64,000 nt of DNA from Bosea sp. 124 (GTDB lineage Bacteria; Pseudomonadota; Alphaproteobacteria; Rhizobiales; Beijerinckiaceae): assembly GCF_003046175.1 (NCBI RefSeq), contig NZ_PZZM01000001.1, positions 2,931,001 through 2,995,000 of the forward strand, in the 5' to 3' direction. Each line of letters begins with the position of its first letter. Within the stretch, counting starts at the first letter, position 1. This document shows positions 42,496 to 49,590 of this stretch, one piece after another. The notes beneath the pieces are model-generated. The model made no database searches. It was given only the letters and a program-made list of their open reading frames with translations, and was not told where the DNA came from. The position numbers and the translations under genes are program-made.

Positions 42496-43995
42496 ATGAG
42501 CTTCACCGTCCTGACCGCCGAGTTCTCGCATGAGAGCAACACCTTCAGCCGTTGCCCGGCCGACTATGCCGCCTTTGAGGCGCGCGGCGTCACCTTGGGG
42601 GAGGAGGCGATCTCGCAGCGCGGCGAAGCGAATACGCCGCTGGCCGGTTTCCTCGACGTGGCGCGCGCGCATGGCTGGCACGTCGTCCACACGATCAGCG
42701 CCGCGGCCCAGCCTTCCGGCCCGGTGACGCGCGACGCCTATGAGCGCATCGTCGGCGTCATCCTCGACGCCGCCAAGGCGCATCGGGGCGGGATCGACGG
42801 CGTCCTGCTCGGCCTGCACGGGGCGATGGTCACGGAATTCTCGCAGGATGGCGAGGGCGAGCTGCTGGAGCGGCTGCGCGCGATCCTCGGCAAGGATGTC
42901 CCCATCGGCATCACGCTCGACCCCCATGCCAACGTCACCCGGCGGATGGCGGAATTGGCGAACATCGTCGTCGCCTACAAGACCTATCCCCATGTCGACG
43001 TGCGCGAATCCGGCGTACTTGCCGCGAGCGTCCTGCAGCGCGCGATGGGGGGCGAGATCAGGCCGGTGACGGTGCGCGCCGAGCGGCCGATGCTGGAAGA
43101 GGTCAATGGCGGGCGCACGGATATCGGCCCCATGGTCGAGCGTATCGCCAAGGCGAAGGCCTATGAGCAGGAGCCGGATGTCTTTGCCGTCAGCGTCAAC
43201 GGGGCCTTCGGCAATGCCGATATCGAGGAGGTCGGGCCGACCGTGCTGGTGACCTGCCAGGGCGATCTCGCGCGGCATCGCGCCTTTGCGGACGCCCTCG
43301 TCGACGACATGTGGCAACGCCGTTTCGAGACCGTGACCGATTTCCTCTCGGTGGAGGCGGCGGTGGACGAGGCGAAAGGCTTCGTCGCGACGACCGGCCC
43401 GCTGATCATCGCCGACTATGCCGACAATCCCGGCGGAGGGGGCTATGGCGACGCCACCGGATTGCTGGGGGCGATGGTCGCAGCTGATCTGCGGGATGCC
43501 TGCTTCGGACCGATCGCAGACCCCGAGGCCGCAGCCGAACTCCACCGGGCGCAGCCGGGGCAGAGCGTGTCGGTCAGGCTCGGCGGCAAGGTCGATCCGC
43601 AGGTCGGCGGCGCGCCGCTCGCGCTGACCGGCACGCTTGTCAGCCTCAGCGACGGCGCTTATGTCGGCGACGGCCCGATGCTCGGCGGCCTGCAGGGAAG
43701 CTGGGGGCCCTGTGGCGTGCTGCGCGTCGGCGACATCGACATCCTCGTCACGACGGCGCGTGCGCAGATGATCGATCTTCAGCAGTTCCGCGCCTTCGGC
43801 ATCGATCCGGCCGCGAAGCGCGTGGTCGGCCTGAAATCAATGCAGCACTTTCGCGCCGCCTTCGAGCCCATCGCCGGCAAGGTCATCGTCTGCGACAGCG
43901 GCGCGCTCTGCACGCCCGATCTGACGAAGCTGCCCTATCGGCGGGTGCGCCGGCCGATCTTTCCGCTCGATCGCGAGATGACGCTAACTTCCTGA
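42496..43995 (+). CDS. M81 family metallopeptidase (microcystinase C, MlrC-like)
   Basis: A 499-residue zinc peptidase of the MlrC family, the last hydrolase of microcystin breakdown and of related small-peptide hydrolysis. The start TAEFSHESNTFS and the LGLHGAM and LDPHANVT segments (about residues 115-150) are conserved and supply metal-binding His. The Pro/Gly-rich segment ADYADNPGGGGYGDATG is also a family hallmark. Members are commonly linked with Dpp-type importers. It starts 39 bp after the second permease, in the same operon. No signal peptide, so it acts on imported peptides in the cytoplasm. Confidence 0.9.
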   Translation: MSFTVLTAEFSHESNTFSRCPADYAAFEARGVTLGEEAISQRGEANTPLAGFLDVARAHGWHVVHTISAAAQPSGPVTRDAYERIVGVILDAAKAHRGGIDGVLLGLHGAMVTEFSQDGEGELLERLRAILGKDVPIGITLDPHANVTRRMAELANIVVAYKTYPHVDVRESGVLAASVLQRAMGGEIRPVTVRAERPMLEEVNGGRTDIGPMVERIAKAKAYEQEPDVFAVSVNGAFGNADIEEVGPTVLVTCQGDLARHRAFADALVDDMWQRRFETVTDFLSVEAAVDEAKGFVATTGPLIIADYADNPGGGGYGDATGLLGAMVAADLRDACFGPIADPEAAAELHRAQPGQSVSVRLGGKVDPQVGGAPLALTGTLVSLSDGAYVGDGPMLGGLQGSWGPCGVLRVGDIDILVTTARAQMIDLQQFRAFGIDPAAKRVVGLKSMQHFRAAFEPIAGKVIVCDSGALCTPDLTKLPYRRVRRPIFPLDREMTLTS

Positions 43996-44032
43996 CGGGC
44001 CGTGCGATGGACCGGCTCGGCCATCGCCTCCT

Positions 44033-45232
44033 TCAAGCCACCGCCGCCTTCGGCGCATTCGCCTCGGCCCTGCCTTCGAGCATCGCCATGGCGGCCTGGA
44101 CGCCGCCGCTGCGGTGGGGGACGCCGGCTGCCGCCAGCCCCATCTCGACGCCCGACAGCGCCCCCAGCAGTGCAAGCTCGTTGCATTCGCCGAGATGGCC
44201 GATGCGGAAGACCTTGCCGGCGACCTTGCCGAGGCCCGAGCCCAGCGAGATGTTGTATTTCTCCAGCGTGATCTTGCGGTAGCGGTCGGCATCGTGGCTC
44301 GGCGGCATCAGCACCGCGGTCAGCACCGGCGAATGCTCGGCCGGGTTCTGGCAGAGCACCTCCAGCCCCCAGGCCTCGACGGCGGTGCGGCAGGCGGCGG
44401 CCAGGCGCTGGTGCCGGGCGAAGACGGCATCAAGGCCCTCTTCCTGCAACATCGCAAGCGCTTCCTTCAGCCCGTAGAGCAGGTTCGTTGCGGGCGTGTA
44501 GGGGAAGAAGCCATTGGCGTTGATCTTCACCATCTCCTGCCAGTCCCAATAGGAGCGCGGCAGGCTGTTGGTTCTGGAGGCGGCCATCGCCTTTTCGGAT
44601 ATCGCGTTGAAGCTCAGGCCCGGCGGCAGCATCAGCCCCTTCTGCGAGCCGGAGACCGTGACGTCTACCTGCCATTCGTCATGGCGGTAATCGATCGAGG
44701 CGAGGGAGGAGATGGTGTCGACCATGAACAGGGCCGGATGGCCGGCGGCGTCCATCGCCTTGCGGATTGCGCCGATCCGGCTGGTCGAGCCGGTCGAGGT
44801 CTCGTTGTGGACGACCATCACAGCCTTGATCCTGCGGGCCTTGTCCTCGGACAGTCTGGCCTCGATCGCGGCCGGATCGGCACCACGGCGCCAGTCGCCC
44901 GGGATGAACTCGACTTCGATGCCGAAGCGGGTGGCGATCTGCTTCCACAAGGTCGCGAAATGGCCGGTCTCCGCCATCAGCACGGTATCGCCGGGCGAGA
45001 GCGTGTTGACGATGGCGGCTTCCCAGGCGCCGGTCCCGGAGGCCGGGTAGATCACCACTGGCTGCTTCGTCTTGAAGACGGTCTTGCAGCCTTCGAGCAC
45101 ATGCTTGCCGAGCGTCGCGAATTCGGCGCTGCGGTGGTCGATGATCGGCATCGCGATGGCGCGCAGGATCCGATCGGGAATCGGGCTCGGGCCCGGGATA
45201 TGCAGGAAATGCCGGCCCTGCTGCGCAGTCAT
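44033..45232 (-). CDS. class V PLP aminotransferase (alanine/serine-glyoxylate aminotransferase family)
   Basis: A 399-residue PLP enzyme that transfers an amino group from Ala or Ser to glyoxylate. The N-terminal HFLHIPGPSPIPDRIL, AMPIIDHRSAEF and SGTGAWEAAI patterns match the SgaA family, and the PLP Lys is in SGSQKGLM (around residue 195). The start is the ATG in cagtCATggt, with GGGAGG upstream; a longer frame would run into the GntR gene's promoter. It is convergent with the peptidase gene and divergent from the GntR/FCD regulator. Confidence 0.9.
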   Translation of the reverse strand: MTAQQGRHFLHIPGPSPIPDRILRAIAMPIIDHRSAEFATLGKHVLEGCKTVFKTKQPVVIYPASGTGAWEAAIVNTLSPGDTVLMAETGHFATLWKQIATRFGIEVEFIPGDWRRGADPAAIEARLSEDKARRIKAVMVVHNETSTGSTSRIGAIRKAMDAAGHPALFMVDTISSLASIDYRHDEWQVDVTVSGSQKGLMLPPGLSFNAISEKAMAASRTNSLPRSYWDWQEMVKINANGFFPYTPATNLLYGLKEALAMLQEEGLDAVFARHQRLAAACRTAVEAWGLEVLCQNPAEHSPVLTAVLMPPSHDADRYRKITLEKYNISLGSGLGKVAGKVFRIGHLGECNELALLGALSGVEMGLAAAGVPHRSGGVQAAMAMLEGRAEANAPKAAVA

Positions 45233-45283
45233 GGTGGTCCTCCCTCGGCCGTCCGGCGCCGTTCGTGTCGCGCCGTTGTTCGG

Positions 45284-45295
45284 TGCAAAATTGCA
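45284..45295. promoter_or_regulatory. candidate GntR operator TGCAA-AA-TTGCA
   Basis: An inverted repeat between the divergent aminotransferase and GntR/FCD regulator genes. On the minus strand its flank reads TGAATGCA, and the same TGAATGCA recurs at 46205-46212 upstream of the TctC gene, so one regulator could control both. A second inverted pair, TTATG-N8-CATAA, lies at 45318-45335. Confidence 0.35.
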
Positions 45296-45385
45296 TTCAT
45301 TTTTGGCTTTGGCAATCTTATGATCGCGCGCATAATTGCGGCGATGGCGCTCGACAGGGCTATCTTGCTGAACTAGCGATGATTC

Positions 45386-46108
45386 ATGACGACCACGGTT
45401 ATGGACAGGCGGAGCGACGACGACGCGGGAGCGACTGCTTCTGCGCCGGGCGAATTTTCGCGCGCTTCGGTCTCCTTGCATGGCGAGCTGCTGGCGGCGC
45501 TGCGCGACTACATCGTCGAGGGCAATCTCGATGATGGCGCGCGCATCCCGGAACGGCTGCTCTGCGACCGCTTCGGTATTTCGCGCACGCCGTTGCGGGA
45601 GGCGCTCAAGGTGCTGGCCGCCGAGGGGTTGATCGAGCTCCTGCCCAATCGCGGCGCGCGAGTGCGCGTCCTCAGTGCCGACGATTTGCGCGAATTGTTC
45701 GACGTGATGGGCGGGCTTGAGGCGCTGGCGGGGCGTCTCGCCTGCGAGCGCATCAGCGACGAGGATGTCGCCGAGATCGAGCGGGTTCATCACGAGATGT
45801 ACCGCTTCTATCTGCGCCGCGATATGCACGGCTATTTCCAGTGCAATCAGGACATCCATCGCATGATCGTCGAGGCCGCCGGCAATGCCGCGCTGCAGGC
45901 GACCTATGCGAGCTTCGCGGGGCGGATCCGGCGGGTGCGCTATTCGGCCAATCTCGCCACCGACCGTGACCGCTGGGGCGAGGCGATGCGCGAGCATGAG
46001 GCGATCCTCGACGCGTTGCGCCGTCGCGCCGGCAGCGAACTCAGCGATATCCTGTTCATTCACCTGCGCAACAAGCGCAAAGCTGCCCAGGCGGGCGGGG
46101 CGCGCTAG
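45386..46108 (+). CDS. GntR family regulator, FCD (FadR) subfamily
   Basis: A 240-residue repressor: winged helix with the recognition region LCDRFGISRTPLREALKVLA at about residues 54-73, followed by an FCD ligand-binding domain with its metal-binding His and Asp residues (QDIHRMIVEAAGN near 155). Family members respond to carboxylic acids such as glycolate, malonate or gluconate. It is next to both the leftward aminotransferase and the rightward TctCBA operon. Confidence 0.88.
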   Translation: MTTTVMDRRSDDDAGATASAPGEFSRASVSLHGELLAALRDYIVEGNLDDGARIPERLLCDRFGISRTPLREALKVLAAEGLIELLPNRGARVRVLSADDLRELFDVMGGLEALAGRLACERISDEDVAEIERVHHEMYRFYLRRDMHGYFQCNQDIHRMIVEAAGNAALQATYASFAGRIRRVRYSANLATDRDRWGEAMREHEAILDALRRRAGSELSDILFIHLRNKRKAAQAGGAR

Positions 46109-46278
46109 CGGCGGGTCGATCTCTCGATTGGATTCTTCGAGCTGTTGCCGATCGCGATGTTGTCGTCGATCGGTCGTCATTTCGGCTCGATGCTATTTTC
46201 AGATTGAATGCAGAATTATTTGCTTCTAGGCTCACCCCCACGACGCCGTAAGAGCGCGATCCAAGGGAGGTGACCAGC

Positions 46279-47262
46279 ATGACGAAGCATTGGCTTGCCG
46301 TATCCGCATTCCTGTTGGCCGGTGCGACGCCGGTCTTCGCCTGGGAGCCGACCAAGGCGATCGAGATCATTGTGCCGTTCTCGGCCGGCGGCGCATCCGA
46401 CCAGATGGCGCGGACGATCCAGGGCGCCATCCAGAAGCACAAACTGACCTCGCAGCCGATCATCGTCGTCAACAAGCCCGCCGCCGGCGGCGCCGAAGGC
46501 ATGCTCGAAATCCAGAAATCGGCCGGCGACGCCCACAAGCTGATCACCACCTCCAGCGGCCTCTACATGACGCCGATGGCGACGAAGCTGCCGCTGAACT
46601 GGACTGATTACACGCCGATCGCGATGATGGCGCAGGATAGCTTCGTCCTGTGGGTCAACGCCAAGGCGCCCTACCAGAATGCCGGCGACCTGATGGCGGC
46701 CGCGAAGACGGCCTCGCCGCCGATGAAGATCGGTGGCACCTCGTCCAAGCGCGAGGACAATCTGATCGTCTTCGCCATGGAGAAGGCGGGCGACACCAAG
46801 TTCTCCTATATCCCGCACACCAGCGGCGGCCAGGCCTCGACCCAGCTTTCGGGCGGCCATATCGAGGCCTCGACCAACAACCCGGCCGAAGACGTCGCGA
46901 ATTGGCGTGGCGGCGCGACCCGGCCGCTCTGCGTCTTTTCCGAGAAGCCGATGACCTATTCCGAGAAGGTCGCCGACGGGAAATCCTGGGCCGATATCCC
47001 GACCTGCCCGTCGCAGGGACTCAACGTGACCTATCAGATGCTGCGCGGCATGTTCATGCCCGGCAAGGTCACCAAGGAGCAGCAGGCCTTCTATGTCGAC
47101 CTGTTCAAGAAGGTCTCCGAGACGCCGGAATGGAAGGACTACCTCGCGCGCGGCGCGCTGGTGCCCGACTATCGCGACGGCGAAGCCTTCCTCTCCTTCC
47201 TCAAGGACGACGAAGCCAAGCATGCCAAGCTGATGAGCGACGCCGGCTTCATGGCCAAGTGA
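46279..47262 (+). CDS. tripartite tricarboxylate importer binding protein, TctC family
   Basis: A periplasmic solute-binding protein of 327 residues (Bug/TctC family) with a signal peptide cleaved near residue 21 (VFA|W). The mature N-terminus EPTKAIEIIVPFSAGGASDQ is a strong TctC signature. The ATG at 46279 is 8 bases behind GGGAGG; the GTG just upstream is not used. TctC binds a carboxylate for the TctAB channel. The gap to tctB carries a family A repeat. Confidence 0.92.
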   Translation: MTKHWLAVSAFLLAGATPVFAWEPTKAIEIIVPFSAGGASDQMARTIQGAIQKHKLTSQPIIVVNKPAAGGAEGMLEIQKSAGDAHKLITTSSGLYMTPMATKLPLNWTDYTPIAMMAQDSFVLWVNAKAPYQNAGDLMAAAKTASPPMKIGGTSSKREDNLIVFAMEKAGDTKFSYIPHTSGGQASTQLSGGHIEASTNNPAEDVANWRGGATRPLCVFSEKPMTYSEKVADGKSWADIPTCPSQGLNVTYQMLRGMFMPGKVTKEQQAFYVDLFKKVSETPEWKDYLARGALVPDYRDGEAFLSFLKDDEAKHAKLMSDAGFMAK

Positions 47263-47337
47263 GAAGTCTGGCCAAGTGAGGTTCTTGGTCAGGTGAAATT
47301 CCCGGCCAAGCGAGGCTTTGGCCTTGCAAGGCGCGGG

Positions 47338-47437
47338 GTCATCCCGGCCGGAGCGAAGCGGAGAGCCGGGATCCATTCCGGAACGGCTCAGGAATGGATC
47401 CCGGATCAGCGCCGCTGCGCGGCTTGTCCGGGATGAC
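47338..47437. repeat. palindromic intergenic repeat, family A, copy 6
   Basis: A 100-bp copy starting GTCATCCCGG and ending CCGGGATGAC with inner CCATTCCGGAACGG and GGAATGGATCCCGG. It separates tctC from tctB inside a transport operon, a place where a stabilising hairpin is expected. Confidence 0.87.
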
Positions 47438-47453
47438 GATGCGGGGACGATGA

Positions 47454-47954
47454 ATGACGTTACCCTCCGAATCCGAAACGCAGCCTGGCCTCTCCCGCCG
47501 CCCGGTCGAGCGCATCGTCGCGACGATCCTGATCGGGCTCGCGCTCGTCGTGCTCTACGATTCCTACGGGCGTGGCGCCGGCTGGGACAATGGCCCGCAG
47601 AACGGCTTCTTCCCCGCCCGCGTCGGCTGGATCTTCCTGGCCGCCTCGCTGTTCATCCTGGTGCAGTCCTTCCGCTCTCCCGTGGACGGCATCTTCGTCA
47701 GTTATGCTCAACTCGGGCAGGTCGTGCGCGTGCTCGGGCCGCTCTTCCTGTTTGTGGCGCTGATCCAGCCGCTGGGGCTCTATGTCGCCGCGGCCGTTTT
47801 CATCGTGGTGTTCATGGCCATCGTCGCGACCTCGCGCTGGTATGCGATCGGGCTGACCGCCGTGCTCGTGCCGGTGGTCTGCTTCTGGGTCTTCGAAATC
47901 CAGTTCCGCGTGCCGCTTCCCAAAGGTCCGCTCGAGGCCGCGCTCGGCTACTAA
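47454..47954 (+). CDS. tripartite tricarboxylate transporter TctB
   Basis: A 166-residue small membrane subunit of the TTT importer with four hydrophobic helices (VATILIGLALVVLYDS, PARVGWIFLAASLFILVQ, VRVLGPLFLFVALIQ and the last pair). It accompanies TctA and TctC. Low sequence conservation is normal for this subunit; its position between TctC and TctA is the best evidence. Start ATG at 47454. Confidence 0.85.
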   Translation: MTLPSESETQPGLSRRPVERIVATILIGLALVVLYDSYGRGAGWDNGPQNGFFPARVGWIFLAASLFILVQSFRSPVDGIFVSYAQLGQVVRVLGPLFLFVALIQPLGLYVAAAVFIVVFMAIVATSRWYAIGLTAVLVPVVCFWVFEIQFRVPLPKGPLEAALGY

Positions 47955-47964
47955 GGTCCCGCTG

Positions 47965-49491
47965 ATGGATGATTTTTCCTCGCTGATGGCCGGTTTCCAG
48001 GTCGCGCTGTCCTGGCAGAACATCGGTTTCATGGCGATCGGCGTCGTGCTCGGCATCATCGTCGGCGTGCTGCCGGGCCTGGGCGGGCCCAACGGCGTCG
48101 CGATCCTGCTGCCGCTCACCTTCGGCATGGACCCGACCTCGGCGATCATCCTGTTGTCCTCGATCTATTGGGGGGCGCTGTTTGGCGGCGCGATCACCTC
48201 GATCCTGTTCAACATCCCCGGCGAGGCCTGGTCGGTGGCGACGACCTTCGACGGTTACCCGATGGCGGTGCAGGGTCGCGCGGCCGAGGCGCTGACGGCG
48301 GCCTTCACCGCCTCCTTCATCGGCGCGATCTCCGGCGTCATCCTGATCACCTTCGTGGCGCCGCTCGTCGCCTCCTTCGCGCTGCGTTTCGGGCCGGCGG
48401 AATTCTTCGCCGTCTTCCTTTTGACCTTCTGCTCCTTCATCGGCATGGGCCGGGATAACCGCTCGAAGATCCTGGCCTCGCTGTGCATCGGCTTCCTACT
48501 CGCGGCGGTGGGGCTCGACTCGATCTCGGGCGATCTGCGGATGACCTTCGGTTCGCTCGAGTTGATGCGCGGCTTCGACTTCCTGATCGTCGTGATTGGG
48601 CTGTTCGGCGTCAGCGAGATTCTGCTGACGGTCGAGGAGGGGCTGGTCTTCAAGGGCAAACAGGCGAAGATCGACCTCAAGGTGGTGCTGCGGACCTGGG
48701 TCGGGCTGCCACGCTACTGGGCGACGCTGCTGCGCTCGGCTGCCGTCGGGATGTGGATGGGCGTGACGCCGGGCGGCGCGATCGCGGCCTCCTTCATGGG
48801 CTATGGCCTCGCCAAGCGCTTCTCGAAGCGGGGCAAGAATTTCGGCAAGGGCGAGATCGAGGGCGTGCTGGCGCCCGAGACGGCGGCGCATGCGGCGGGC
48901 ACCGCCGCCCTGCTGCCGATGCTGGCGCTCGGCATTCCGGGTTCGGCGACGGCCGCCGTGCTGCTCGGCGGTCTTCTGGTCTGGGGGCTGCAGCCGGGCC
49001 CGCTGCTCTTCATCGAGCAGAAGGAGTTCGTTTGGGGGCTGATCGCCTCGATGTATCTCGGCAATATCGCGGGGCTCGTCATCGTGCTCGCGACCGTGCC
49101 GCTGTTCGCGGCGATCATGCGGGTGCCCTTCTCCTATGTCGCGCCGGTGATCCTGATTGTCTGCGCCATCGGCGCTTACACGATCTCGAACTCGATCTTC
49201 GACATCTGGCTGATGCTGCTGTTCGGCATCGTCGGCTATGTCTTCAAGAAGCTCGACTACCCGCTCGCGCCGCTGGTGCTGGCGCTGGTGCTCGGCGATC
49301 GGGCCGAGGATGCGTTCCGGCAGGCGTTGCTCGGCTCGGCCGGCTCGCTCAACGTGTTCTGGGCGAACGGGCTTGTCGGTACGCTCGTCGTGCTGGCGAT
49401 GCTGCTGCTGCTCTGGGGGCCGGTCTCCGACGTGATCGGCGCGGCGCGCGGCCGGGGGCGGGCGGATGAGAAGCCTGCGGCGGCGGAATGA
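47965..49491 (+). CDS. tripartite tricarboxylate transporter TctA
   Basis: The large channel subunit of the TTT importer, 508 residues with about 11-12 helices. The diagnostic motif LPGLGGPNGVAILLPLTFGM lies at about residues 35-55, followed by LFNIPGEAWSVATTFDGYPM; the second half has the mirrored AAGTAALLPMLALGIPGSATA. It begins 11 bp after tctB and belongs to the same operon. Substrate likely a C4-C6 carboxylate. Confidence 0.93.
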   Translation: MDDFSSLMAGFQVALSWQNIGFMAIGVVLGIIVGVLPGLGGPNGVAILLPLTFGMDPTSAIILLSSIYWGALFGGAITSILFNIPGEAWSVATTFDGYPMAVQGRAAEALTAAFTASFIGAISGVILITFVAPLVASFALRFGPAEFFAVFLLTFCSFIGMGRDNRSKILASLCIGFLLAAVGLDSISGDLRMTFGSLELMRGFDFLIVVIGLFGVSEILLTVEEGLVFKGKQAKIDLKVVLRTWVGLPRYWATLLRSAAVGMWMGVTPGGAIAASFMGYGLAKRFSKRGKNFGKGEIEGVLAPETAAHAAGTAALLPMLALGIPGSATAAVLLGGLLVWGLQPGPLLFIEQKEFVWGLIASMYLGNIAGLVIVLATVPLFAAIMRVPFSYVAPVILIVCAIGAYTISNSIFDIWLMLLFGIVGYVFKKLDYPLAPLVLALVLGDRAEDAFRQALLGSAGSLNVFWANGLVGTLVVLAMLLLLWGPVSDVIGAARGRGRADEKPAAAE

Positions 49492-49521
49492 CGAGACGAT
49501 GAACCAGCGATCATCCGCGCC

Positions 49522-49564
49522 GTCATCCCGGATCGGCGCCGCTTCGCTGCTTGTCCGGGATGAC
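49522..49564. repeat. short palindromic repeat, family A, copy 7
   Basis: A 43-bp minimal copy (GTCATCCCGG...CCGGGATGAC) in the 99-bp gap between tctA and the FAD/Fe-S oxidase gene. Confidence 0.85.
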
Positions 49565-49590
49565 GACGCGGATGTGGATAGGCCTGTAAA

